This document shows positions 42,048-54,800 of a stretch of 64,000 nucleotides of DNA, piece after piece. Position 1 is the first letter of the stretch, and the number at the start of each line of letters is the position of its first letter. Both the position numbers and the translations under genes were made by a program. This stretch comes from Annona cherimola (lineage: Eukaryota > Streptophyta > Magnoliopsida > Magnoliales > Annonaceae), in assembly GCA_030490835.1 (NCBI GenBank), contig CM059975.1, positions 10,793,579 to 10,857,578 of the forward strand, given 5' to 3'. A model generated the notes under the pieces. It was given only the letters and a program-made list of their open reading frames with translations, was not told the DNA's origin and did not search any database.

Positions 42048-45000
42048 AGGTTTGGAATCTTCGTGAACGCGGTTGCAGAAATAATCAGACACGCACATTC
42101 ATGATGATCTTACCGTGGCTCACTTCTATCTTTTAGCTGCCTCTCAATTCTCAGGAGTCCTCATCGCTTCATCGTATACCGTTAATTAAACGAGATAACT
42201 GAATTAAAATTTTATTTATCATCAAGGCGTGCCTCTTTGGAGAGGTATTACTTGTTCAGTAATTTTTTTTTTTTTTTTTTTTTTTTTCTATTGGCACTAG
42301 TTAGGAATACAGGTTTTCCATGAAAGCGAGTCTCATACACAAGTAGAAAATTATTATATAAATAAAATTAAAGTAGTTTGCAAATATACTTACTTTGTTG
42401 GACTAGAATTACAAATATACCTATCTACTTTCAAAATTGAAAAAAAAATCCACATATATTTAGATCATAACTGAAAAAAATACACGTCTTTATGACTCCA
42501 TCACGATATGAGTATGTCTGTAAATATACGCAAATTAGGTGATTATATTTATTGTTTATCTTTTTTATAATTTTTGGAATACACAAACATAGTTTGTATA
42601 TATTTGAAAAATATACACATGCTATGACTATTTTCATAATAGAGGCATAATGGCGCAGGCATATTTAGAAGTATGGTTGAACTATGTAGAATTGTTTATA
42701 ATTTTTGAAACTAAGCAAGTAAATTTGCAATTTTATTAAATTATATGTGTATATTTGCAAGTTACCCACAAAATTATTCAGAATTTAATTTGACATACAT
42801 TTTCATGGTTATTCAATTTTTTCTTTTCAAAACTATCGTCTATTTATTCTAAGAACTTGTGCTGGTCACGCCCTTATAAGTAGCTAATAAAGCAAAATTC
42901 TCGGATTGATTAAACTTCAATATACGCGCGACACAAGCCATAGGGGCCCAATATGAACACAAAGAAGACAAAACAACTAAAACTACATAACATGATAAAA
43001 ATTATATTTATCGAATTCCATCACTAATTGAGGAAAATATTAGTATCCGAATCTCATCACAGGACCCTTTTACGAAATATATTATTCTTTTTATTTATTA
43101 TTATTATTTTTTTCTCTTCTCCACTCTCCAGCTGCGTCTTCATCCAAGTCATCTTCGGACCAGAAGCCATTGGATGCATATGTAGAAGTCTCGAGGCTAC
43201 TGACGCAGAAAGTGACGCAGCCAAAAATCCAAACAAACTGCAAAATCATAAACGTGGGTGAATATTCCTTGTGTTTTCCAACATTCTTTTAATGTATTCC
43301 ACAGTCCAAAAATCAGGAAAAAAAATTAGGTTCACTAGCCACCCACTCTACGATAGGTATGCAATTTCCCAGTTATTTACAATCTTACTTTGCTAGCTCG
43401 CATCACTATATAACATATAAGACAGAAAATGACAGCATGGATGCATGTGTTTCTGTTGTCGATATTCAAAACATGTGCAAGTTGACTGGAAATTAAGTTG
43501 TTGGTCATTTATCATTTCCCTTCAATTGATTTACTTGCTCTCTTGCTTAAGAGGCCTCATCTAGAATTAGAAATACAATAAACGGCAATGAAGTGGCATG
43601 AGATGGCCAGTTTTTTCTAACATCAGAGTATAACATGCACTGCAAATTATTTATTTTAATTTTGCAGAAAATCAATGTTCCAGCATTTACTGGAATGCGT
43701 ATTAATTATTTCTACTGCATTATAAGAAGAAAAATAGGGTTGATCAGGAGCTCTATGAACTAGTAGTTAGTATGATTCCCTCTTCCTGCAATACAAAATT
43801 CAGAAGAGTACCTTTGATTGCAAAGATATGACTATTACTCTAATTTTTGCCATATTTTAATATCATTTTCAAATATAATTTAGTATTCTATAAAATATTG
43901 ATCAAGTCAAAATTCATTTGTTGGCGTCATGTAAAATGAAAAGAAATGAATATGTCATGGGCATCAGAACATTGTCTGGAACAGTTACTGAGATTTCAGC
44001 ATATAACTGTTTCCTTCTGTTTAAAAATACACAGGAAACCGACATAATGATATAAATGAGGATTAGAACAATTCAAGGACTGTCTTCTCAGTAGTCCTTC
44101 AAGCTATACACCACGCCTTGACACTAAGTTGATACTATGGACCAGATGTATTGATAAGCATCCTACTATCATGGCACTTCAAGTTTCAAGTACTGTCCTC
44201 TTGAGATAGTCCTCAAATTGTCCTGATGATTAAAGTAGTATCAAGATTTTGAAGCAAACAAAAATTAGTATCTCAATAAAGGGTGTTTACACCCCATATG
44301 TACAAGGTTTGGTTAAAATTATATGCCGGATATGACTTTCGTAAAATTTGTATCTATACCTACAATGCTTGCTTAAAATTATGGGCGTAAAAAAATTTAA
44401 TGATGAAAATATCCTTATAAATAAATAAAATTATAAAATGCCTATTAATGTGAGGGAAATAAAATTTTCATATCAGCAAAAAAGATTTTTATGAAAGTTG
44501 ACAACGAAGCCAAATAAAAATGCTCCAATAAATGTAGACACTAGCATTTCTTGCATTTCGAAGGCAAGAGCCAAATAGGGCCTGAACCAGGTTCCTACTA
44601 GACGAAATTAAGAGCTATTTTGATTAATTCGAGCACATCATGTTTTCACATGCATTGAGGACGGCCAACGAGGTTACCCATGAACTTGCACAACTGGCTT
44701 CCTGCTTCCCTTTTGGGGCCATACCTGGTTGGACAGAAATTTCATATTGGAATCAATGACCAGCCCATCCTCCCTCTCCTATTTGAGGGGTGTTTTGCGG
44801 ATGGGGGGACTTTGTAAGAAAGAAAGGAAGAGGGAAAAAAAAAAAGGCAAGCGCCAAACAGAGGCTAAGACAATAAGAAAAGTTTTCATATGCAATTGTG
44901 TTTTTTCAACCACGTGTGAAGTTGGCTACAAATAATAAATAGTAAAAGCAGCAAACTATGTAGCTCACATCAACATTATTTATAGTCAGAGTGTAATTGC

Positions 45001-46233
45001 TAAAATATATAATGATGTTTGTAGTTAAAAAAAAAAATTTGGCTGCATATAGCATTAGGCTTTGCTTTTTTATTATTGTGTATATACACAAAACCATTTG
45101 ATAATATAAATTACTACATGCATAATCCTCACAATATAGAAGAATCAAATAATACCTTCACCACTAAATAAATGAAAATTTATACCTCAACCACTGGGGG
45201 ACTAAGGATCAAATTGATGACCCCATGGGTACATGCCCACAACACTTACCATTATACTGTCACGCTGGAAGTCATTAGGCTCTACTTTTATGTAACTTAT
45301 AACTAAGTTAAATAAAAGTGGTTTCATATATCATTAAAATTTTAAGATATTGATGATTAATACAAAATTTAGTCAATTTATTATATTTAACATTACTTGT
45401 TTAGCTAAAAGATCAAATTTTATCTAAATCGAATATGTGCATGGGCCACATTTGAGAATAGAAATATTTATGCATAAAATAGAAAAATAATTAGATCTAT
45501 TAACATATATATATATATTCAAATATAAGAATATTTTATAGATCAATTATGTATATAATAGTGATGCTTTAGATAGTTTAGATGTTAAAAATTAAAATAC
45601 TACTTAAAATTTGATATTTTTTTGATAATTTTTAAAAGACTATTTAAAAATTAAAATATAGTATTAAATTATTTTATTTTGTTGGTTTTGCACATTTATA
45701 GATAAAATTTATATATAATGATACTAAAAAAAATGAATGAGTTCCGTAATAATATAAATGACACTAAATATAATAGATGTAGTAAATTTTCTATTAGAAA
45801 GATATTAAAAATGAAAAGAATTATATAAAAAAATTTCATTGAAGCATAGCCGTATATTGTTAAATTCAGCATAGTTAATAAATGTGACAGCATTTCCTCA
45901 TATATAACAATGCATTAGCTTCAAATTTGATAGCCGGTTATTTATATGTGTAATTGCAGCTAAACGACCCCTTCTGCAGCTAAATCCATATAGTATATAA
46001 AGCCAAAACAATGGCTGAATTTAAGGATATTTTTTTGCAGCGCGAGAACCTCGTGGCAATTTTCCGCATATACATTCCAAATGATATCATAAACTTAGTT
46101 ACCTTTGTAATGATGGAACCTTCTTCCTTATAAAAATAGCAAGAGAGAACAGTGATCTTTATTTCCCAAAGTTTACTTGATAACATTATTAGCTGGATAT
46201 AAATCAAGCGAAAATTTTAAATAAGATATTCGG
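42048..46233. other. Remainder of copy B flank
   Basis: Non-coding; collinear with A 8380-14258 apart from the shuffling described at 9641-10740. Unoccupied sites for the Pack-MULE (near 44255) and the SINE-like insertion (near 44315) lie here. The small frame at 44729-44935 overlaps a purine-rich tract, has no recognisable domain and is not called. Confidence 0.55.
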
Positions 46234-46611
46234 TTTATGATCGAAAATTTTAAATCAAGCGAAAATTTCTTGTTAAAATAACAAGAAATATATTTCGATT
46301 TTGATTTCCTATTCCGTTTTGTATGATTAGAACAGACCTGCAATGACGTTCCACCGACTTTTCAAAATTCTCATAATCAGTACTAACCACAATACTAGGG
46401 TTTCAACTCGTGCTTACATCTACTCTAACTTTAACTCTATTTTTAAAACTATGTCCTTAATTTTAATTTTAGTTTGTAAACCTAAATCCTAACTCTATTT
46501 ATGAAATTCGAACTCGGTTTTAGCTTCAAAAGAATTCGAGCTAATATTCTCTTAGTAACGTATATTTATTATTCATATTATATTTATTCAACTTTAAATT
46601 CATCACCAAGG

Positions 46612-47187
46612 GTACGTTTGATAAGTGATCAAACTTTTTTTTTGAGAAATTAAGTGATTAAACTTTTGAATGAAAAGTTTCTTTTATGTAAAAAATTTTA
46701 AAATAGAATAAAATGATGCAATATGATAGGAGTAAAGATTATGAATAAAAAATAAAGCTAAAATAACTAGATTAATCGTATGTGTAGTTGTATATAAATG
46801 ATTAAAAAGTAGATTGGTTGTGTAAGAAATTGTGAAGAAATAATTTTAAAATATGATAATTATGGAGAGTAAAAAGTTTTAGATTGAAAATTTGTATTGC
46901 GTATTTGGCAATATGCAAAAAGGTCAAGTTAAAACTTTTCAATCTAAAATTTATTACTCTATGTAACAATTCTATTTTTAACTATTTCTTCACATCTTTC
47001 TATATCATTGTACTATTTCTCAATCATTTATACATAACTACTTATATAATTAATCTATCTATTTTACTTTATTTTCTTTACTCATTATCATTACCTCGAT
47101 CATATCATATTATTTTCTTTCAATTAAAAAAAAATTATATTAAAAACTTTTCATCCAAAAGTTTTATCACTTTCTAAACACACATGT
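46612..47187. mobile_element. Two family II MITEs head to head
   Basis: 46612-46905 is in reverse orientation (acgtttgataagtg ... tagattgaaaatttg) and 46905-47187 in forward orientation (gcgtatttggcaa ... ctttctaaacacaca). Together they form a large imperfect palindrome centred near 46905. Confidence 0.6.
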
Positions 47188-48937
47188 AATTTAAAAAGTT
47201 TTATTAAGAATTAAAAGAAGAAAAATTTCATGCAGATTTTCTCTTTGAGTACATTTCTATTCCTATTTTGGAGAACAAGAGATATAATTTTTTTCAATTC
47301 TGCAATTCAAGTATTGTACATATTATTTGAGGAGCATGATTCAACGAAGGTGCGAATGAGTTTAGATTAGTGACCTTAATAACTAAATATTATAATATTG
47401 TATTATTAGCTAGTAGGTTTTGTATCCTTTAATTCTAAATAATATAATACATGTTAATATAAAGAGTGGATGAATAAAGTTTTGCTTCCATTGACAATAT
47501 AATAAAATAATTTAATTTCTCTAATATTTAAGACAGGTGAACAAATTTGAAATATTTGCTTTTATTGAAAATTATTATAAAATAATATTACATAAGTGAA
47601 TATGAACTTTCAGGGACTATTCACTTTCATTATTAACATATAAATATATAATAATTATGCTAATGTTTAAAAATATAATACTTTATAAATTATATTATAT
47701 ACTAAAGGGGACATTAAAGAGGTAATTTATAAAAATATAATAAATATGTGTAAATTGAGTTTGGGTTGTTTGCATAATTGTAGCTTGGGTTGCACAATAG
47801 CGTGTTTCAACACCACTTGAAATTGAGTTTGATGGGTTAGGTTTAGTTAAACCTGGAAGAGTTGTACCCTCACATAATACAAAAATTATGTAATTTTCTA
47901 GTTTGTATTTGAAGTTTATTCTAGATATGATCACAATTTATACTGCTATTTATATATGTAACTACACATTTATAAAAATAGTATAGATGACCATATATTT
48001 TACTTTTAATTTTTTTTTAAAATTTTACAGTGCATGTGACCTTATCATGTAGTTCATGCATGATCCCAATGATCATGAATAGAAAATCTATTTTATCTAT
48101 TGTATTTAAAATGATTCACTTTATTATTATACCAATTGTCATCTAAATCCAACACATGTATGGGTTCCATCTTAAAATAATACAAAATCAATATAACAAA
48201 ATTGTTTAACATAAATATCAATTTTAAATTAGTATTTTTAACATTTAAACTGTCTAAAGTATGATCTTCATATAGATAAATGATTGTACAAAATATCATA
48301 ATATTATAATATGTGTGAGGCTTATTTTGCAATGAATTTCACCCTACATAGTAGCATATCTCTAATTTCAAATATTACAATATCATTAAATTCTGTTATA
48401 TAACACAATAATTTTTTTAAAAATATTAAAATTACCTTACCAAGGGGCCATGTGGACATATAAAAGTGGTTGAGCCTACTTTTATTTTGTGTTTTTATAT
48501 CATTTTGTTGAATTCACTTTTGAAATAAATAAGAAAGATAATTATTTTTACTTTTTTTAGGAATAATTTTGTAACTTCATGTCATTTTTAACTTCAATCT
48601 AATGTCATTGTTATATTTAGAATTAAGTGTAAAATCTATAATTATTTATTCCATTTTTATAAGTATATGGTCATAATTATAAATATAAATATAATTTGTA
48701 GTCATATTTAGCATTAAGCCCTCATATCTAACGAATTTTCAAGATCCATCACCTTCACTACAGCAATTGAAAAGAAAATAACACATGGATTTCTCACTTT
48801 CGGATTTCTAATTGATGATTAGAAGCGCTAGACTAAAATTCGATTGTGGGTCATTTTAACATTTTCCTTAAAAATTGACTTCCTTATTGCCGTAGTTAAC
48901 GATTGCTCCATGCAAGATGCAGCGGAAAGCTTAGGGT
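47188..48937. other. AT-rich intergenic DNA
   Basis: No gene recognised. Confidence 0.4.
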
Positions 48938-49190
48938 GCATTTGGTAACATGGTTGGATGGTAAAGTAGAAAGTGAGATAGAAAATACATTTCGAAAAAT
49001 GTGAGAATGATGTAATATGATAGGGTGAAGTGTTACAAACTACCATAACTATATGGGAAAATGATTAAAATATATGGGTGAAAAATGAAAAAATAGTGTA
49101 GCTAAGTAGTTAAAATATGAAATGATTTTAAAAAATGTGTCAAGAATAGTGAAAGTAGTTTTCCACTTTTGTTTATTACCAAAAAAACTC
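48938..49190 (-). mobile_element. MITE, family II (diverged)
   Basis: Reads tgcatttggtaacatggttg ... gaatgatgtaatatgatagg ... agtagttttccacttttg, the family II order in reverse orientation. Confidence 0.45.
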
Positions 49191-49839
49191 TATTTTTTCT
49201 TTGGAAGAATGGTTTGAACTGACTAACAAAAAGATTAAAATGCCTTCTTAGGTCCAATTTTAGATATCATAAAATAAAGTGTGTGTATATATATATATAT
49301 ATATAATAGTTGAATTCTAAAGTTTTAAAAAAGGGTCCACTATAGAAGAGGAGAAATGTAATGCCTTTAAAATTTAAAATTTTAATTATTATTGCAAAAT
49401 CAATCCATTTATTATATTTAATATCATTTATTTAGTTAAAAGACTAAATTTTATCTAAATCAAGAATGTGCATAGTGACATTTACTCAAAAATATATATT
49501 AATACGTAAATTATAAAAAAACTTAAATCTACATATGTATTAGAATGCAATAATATATTATGACATCATTTATTTCACATAAAAATGATATTTTAAATAG
49601 TTTAAATGTTAAAAATACTACTTTAAAAATTAATTTTTTGGCATTAAACTATTTTATTATATTACTTTTATACATTTATAGATGAGAGATCATATATATA
49701 CTGTAAGTAAAAAATACTAGATAAACGAGAGAATTTTTATGATAATATAAATAATACTAAATACAATATGAAGTAGATTATCTATCTTTCATCAAGATTT
49801 GAAATATGAAGAGAAATACGTAAAAAAAAAAGAGTTTTA
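49191..49839. other. AT-rich intergenic DNA
   Basis: An AT dinucleotide run at 49285-49305 and a stretch (about 49400-49800) distantly resembling 13480-13850 and 45440-45880 (tttagttaaaagactaaattttatctaaatc). No gene. Confidence 0.4.
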
Positions 49840-50175
49840 AAGAAGTGAGCCCGTCTAAAAAATGGCTCGCTGGAAGCCTGGACACGCCCCTTAGCGCAGG
49901 TCGTGGGTTCGAATCCCACATGGGGATTTCGGCCCAGAAAAATGGTGTAGGAGCTGTAGTCTCCCTTTGAGGTAGAGTGAGAGTTGTTGTCTCCCTTGGG
50001 CTGGATGGAAGCTGTGTCTTCCTAAATTCTTTAGTGGAGCTGTATCTCAAGGTTTATTTGGAGGAGTTATATATCTCCTTGTTTGTAAGAATGTCTCAGA
50101 ACAACAATGTAATATGTGTTGAGATGTATGTAAATATAAACCATCAAAAAAAATAATAATAATAAAAAAATAAAT
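49840..50175 (+). mobile_element. tRNA-derived SINE
   Basis: The head has a pol III A-box-like tggctcgctgg (49863-49873) and an exact B-box ggttcgaatcc (49906-49916), 32 bases apart, with a five-pair T-stem (gtggg/cccac). A non-coding body of about 220 bp and an A-rich (aat)n tail (50144-50172) follow. It is too long and lacks a cloverleaf acceptor stem, so it is not a tRNA gene. Target duplications are not clear. It lies about 0.4 kb upstream of the boron transporter leader. Confidence 0.75.
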
Positions 50176-50589
50176 TTCTAATGAGCAAATAGATGCGTGT
50201 ATAAGTAGGGCAATAAAGTGTCTAACTAAAGTAACAAAGCTGGCAGTGAAGCGATAGTGATCCATCACGGGGTTTGGAAAGGAAAGCGGGATGGAAGTGT
50301 GAGCGCGAATGGCGTGTGGTGTGACCCAGCAGGAGGAGGGAGGTTGGATGAGACGGATGTATTGTGTGGTAGTGGGAGGGGGGAGGAAGCGTGGAGTGGT
50401 CAGATGAGGGAGGCGATTTCGGTTTGAAGATGGAACGCGGAGGAGGAGAGAGCGAGAACCGCTAGCGGTTGGCGAGCACGTGACTACGACGCGTGTAGCA
50501 GCAGAGCAGGGGATGCGGAGGCGCGTAATGTGGGGCAGGGGGGCATTTGTGGGGTACGCACCGAAGGCCGCGCGAGTTTTTGAAAATAG
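50176..50589 (+). promoter_or_regulatory. Presumed promoter region of the BOR4-like gene
   Basis: GC content rises sharply compared with the upstream intergenic DNA. No convincing TATA box; the transcription start is unknown. Confidence 0.35.
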
Positions 50590-51836
50590 GGAGGGAGCGA
50601 GCGAGCGAGAGAGAGAGAGAGACAACCACGACGACGACGACAGACGCCAGACGCAAAGCCGACGACGTCTCTCTCCCTCTCCCTCTCTCTCTCTCTCTCG
50701 CTCTCTCTCGCTCTCTCTCGCTCTCGTTTCCGAGAAGGCTCGTTTCCAAGAAGGCGAATAACTTCCCTCCGGTTCTGTCCTTCCTGCTCTGCTCCTACGC
50801 AGCCAACTCTTCCGACTCTGTCGTCGAGATCTGGTTCTTCCTGCGGTCGGCCGGAAGGGTCCTGATTTCTAGGGATTTGGGTCCGTTCGGGAGCTGTCAC
50901 CCGCCGCACTCAAACTGGTCCCTTCTTTCATTCCCATTGCCGGCAGACGTTTTGACTGACGGCAAAGAGCTGGTCTCTCTCTCTGCCTGTTTTTTCGTGT
51001 TTCGATGCCATCCGTTTCTTTCGGTATTCGTTTTTTCCGTCTGTGGAAAGCCGTTTCTTTGGTCCCTGGAGTCTAGATTCATGCTATTGACGTGGAGAGG
51101 ATTTGTTTTGGGTGTTTGGTTGCTGAATTTAATGGCTTTTGTGGAAAAAAATGGGAATGAATGTCTGTCTTTGTTTGGAATTCGGATTGTCTGATGCAAC
51201 GTCTTTTACTGAGCCAATGGTAAATGCCTGTTTGCTGATTTGTAATATTTTCCTATATATATTTATTTTCAATTAGTACTGTTATTTTATTGTTTGGATG
51301 CCATAGAGACGTTTCATGCTCCGTATTTGTTGCTTCAAAAGATTTGATTTTTGGTTCTGGCGCGGCGGAATCATGACTTCTGCCCATGCTTGAAGTCCTT
51401 TTGGCCTGCATGCGATTAGCATGAAGGGTTTTAGGTGATATGCTTTGTTTCTCTAACTGTTCGTTGAACCTGGGAACTTCTTTTCTCTGTTTCGAATATT
51501 TTGGCACATGGCCACCGCGTTTTTTGAGTCACGGAATTGTCTTATGTGGATTTGATTTGATTTAAATATATAAAAAATTGATCAGATTTAATTTGTTATC
51601 AGTTTGTGCTCTTCAAAAAGTGAGTCTGTTCTCCTAGATGCCAACTAAAAAAGATGTTTTCATTGGATTCTCTGTCTCCGTAAATTCCTTTGTTCTTGTT
51701 TGGTTTATGGATTTGAAATTCCAACAAGATTCCAAGTGGGTCTTCTTTGCTTTTGTTGTACATCTCTCTCCCATGATGTTGTTTAAATCCGTTCATGTTA
51801 ATATTGATTGCCAATTCTTCTGTCTTCCATTCAGTT
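50590..51836 (+). promoter_or_regulatory. Presumed 5' leader of the BOR4-like gene, with GA/CT repeats
   Basis: Starts with a GA tract (50598-50622) and a CT/CGCT tract (50668-50728), which could pair as a hairpin. A strong acceptor, cttctgtcttccattcag|tt, ends at 51834, two bases before the ATG, so a leader intron probably ends there. Candidate donors are aaaaa|gtgagt (51620) and atg|gtaaat (about 51219). No ATGTAA minimal upstream frame, the boron-responsive element of some boron-transport genes, was found by eye. Several overlapping frames on both strands arise from the simple repeats. Confidence 0.5.
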
Positions 51837-54800
51837 ATGGGTAGCTTCAATGCTCCATTTCATGGAGTCATCAATGATGTCAAAGGAAGACTAGCAGTTT
51901 ATAAGCAAGATTGGTCCAACGGATTTTGCGGCCTAAGGTGATTCCATCTGAAAATGGTGTGATATTAGCTTGTTTGTTTCTTTGATTGGGAATTGACTTC
52001 GGTTACTTTTTAATCAATGTAAGGATTTTGGCACCAACATGTTACATCTTGTTTGCTTCTGCACTTCCCGTTATTGCTTTTGGGGAGCAACTCAGTAGGG
52101 AAACAGGTCAGGTTGCTTATTCTATTTATTTGACCCCCCAATAGTGCCAAAAAAACTGGGAAATTTGCTTTCTGGTTGGATTATGTTCTTCCCTTATTTT
52201 GTTATGTGCTATACCGTGTAGATGGAGCATTGAGCACTGTTGAAACCTTGGCTTCTACTGCCATTTGTGGCATCATCCAGTCCATATTAGGCGGACAACC
52301 CTTGTTGATTGTCGGAGTTGCAGAGCCAACAATTATAATGTATTCTTATTTGTACAGTTTCTGCAAAAAAAGACCAGACTTGGGGAGCCGACTCTTCTTG
52401 GCTTGGTCAGGATGGTAATGGGAAAAGCCCTTCATCTGTCAGCTGATTCATTGAAATTAAGTCTTGATGATATCACATTTGGGGAAATGTCGTTTTGGCA
52501 GGGTTTGCATATGGACAGCTGTCCTTCTGATACTCCTGGCAGTATTCAATGTTAGTTCTGTTATCAGTAGGTTTACGAGGGTTGCTGGGGAACTTTTCGG
52601 CATGCTGATTACAGTTCTCTTCATCCAAGAAGCAATCAAGGTTTGATATTATTCTCTGACAAGTGATGGAAAACCATGAAATTTAACTTGTTCTATGGCC
52701 AAAATGTTTATTAATGGGGGAATGTCTTTGGACATCAGGGAATGGTGAGTGAATTTCAAGCAGTCGAACGAGAGCAAGAAGAGAATGCACCTGCAGATCA
52801 GTTCCAGTGGCTTTACACAAATGGACTTCTAGGGATCATATTCGCCTTCGGGGTTCTTTTAACTTCTCTAAAAAGTTTAGGTGCAAGGTCATGGCGTTAT
52901 GGCACGGGTTGGTTTAGAAGTTTCATCGCTGACTACGGGGTGCCTTTGATGGTGGTGGCATGGACAGCAATATCATTCTCTGTGCCAGGCAAAATTCCAT
53001 CCGGAGTTCCTAGGAGGCTCTATAGCCCTCTTCCTTGGGAATCTGGATCACTATACCATTGGAGTGTTGCCAAGGTAAAATGGTTCTTGAAGAATGATTA
53101 TTTATTTATTTTTGGCTTTTAGTTTAGTTTTTGTGGCATTGGCTGACATCAGTTCTCCCTTGAAAACTGTCGCTTTTCATGTTTCATAGAGATGGGACTT
53201 AATAGCTTGGCCATATGAGCTCTCATACCTGTATGGGGCAATTCTTCTGTGCAATCAGTTATCTTACGCAACCCCTTTATTTTTTAGTGTTTTTTTTTTT
53301 AACATCAATTCATGCGTTGTGTTTAAAGAGTTCTGATCTTGTTAGCGACTGTCTTGTCTTTCTTCATAAACTTATTAGTTAATATATAAATCAAATTTTA
53401 TCATTTTTGAGATGTGAATATATTTCTTTTATATTTTTAAACACAGGTATTTAGTAATTTTAAACATTAAAATGACTAAAATACCCTTAGCATTTAGAAA
53501 TTTAAAAATATATACATCTTTCTAAACACGGTAAAACTTATTTTATAAAATAAATACATTTAGATTAATAAATTTACGAAAAATAAAAAATAAATTTTTA
53601 GGCCGAGTTTGTTAGCCTGAGCAAACTAAATCATAATTCATAGTTGAAACAATTTATTTAGCCTATACAAATAATCAATTGAATTAAAATTTTTTATAAT
53701 CTTTATCAAAAACTTTTGTAATTTTTAATGTTAAAAAATGTAATTACAAAGAACCTTACATTGTTTTGGATTATAAGAAATCTACTTAAATTAATTTTTA
53801 ATATGTTAGATAGAAATTGCACAAAAAATTAGAATCTAGTTCATTAGGTCAAGTACTTTCTTAGTTTATTAGTGAAATATAGGATTTGTCATTAAGTTTA
53901 TCAAGTCGTAGTTGTTTTTAATATAAGAAAAAGAGAGAATTTCTTTTATACCCTTTAACATTTGCACTTAATTCTTAATATATCCACAATATTTCATAAA
54001 TTCCTTTTATATTCATAGCATTTCACCTTAAATTCTTATCATACTCATATGGTTAATACAACCATTATCTACTCAATTGAAAAGACAATTATATCTTTTA
54101 AAAATTTTAATTAAAATAATTTAACCTTAAAGTTTCTACTAAATTATTTAATATCATATAGTAATGATTTACTATAATCAATTGAGTTATGTTAAAGTTA
54201 AATTGTCTTAATTTTAAAAATTTTGAATGGGTAAAATTGTCTTTTTAATAGGGTAGACAACGGTTGTATTGACAGCATGGGCATGAGAGGAATTTATGGA
54301 ATATTATGGGTATATATGGAATTAGGGCAAATGTTACGGGCATAAGAGGAATTTTTCCTAAGAAAAAAGTTATGCTTGTTTTATTGTAGATAATGAGGAT
54401 GTGTTACTTTATATCAAAATTTATAACTCTCAGCAAGTACCCTTTTTAATTATTTTTTATATTTTCTCATACAACTATTATATTATTTAATCACTTTTAC
54501 TCAACTATCTACACAACTAACGTATCTATTTTAACTTAATCTTTTCACTCCTCATTATTACCTCTATTATATTATTTTTTTAATTTTAAAAACTTTTGCA
54601 CAAAAAACTTTTCATAAAAAGTTTTATCACTTTTCAAATACACCCAATTGAAAAAATCATAGTTCAGCGTCCTCATATCACTTGCACTAACATGTTTGCT
54701 TAAACTCGAATGCCAGATGCACATTTGTAGGTGAATTACTTTTACTAAATGCATTTATATTCTCAAATTCAGGGTTTTGATGTTCTTTTGAATTCGAAGA

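Larger units (their letters stand above)
30716..46233 (+). repeat. Segmental duplication, copy B
   Basis: Counterpart of 1-14258 at a spacing of about 30.7 kb. The matched part starts inside the NLR only because the window cuts copy A. B-specific stretches: 33655-33968, 35403-35978, 36975-37861, 37990-38826, about 40320-40525 and 41086-42047. B lacks the MITE at 5267, the Pack-MULE and the SINE-like insertion. The right edge is about 46233. Confidence 0.9.

Noticed and set aside
49863..49935. Functional tRNA gene
   Set aside because: A and B boxes are present but there is no acceptor stem or anticodon arm, and a body with an (aat)n tail follows, as in a SINE.
50462..51199. Several overlapping frames on both strands in the BOR leader
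   Set aside because: They come from GA/CT simple repeats, overlap each other on both strands, and encode only RERERE/SLSLSL-type low complexity.
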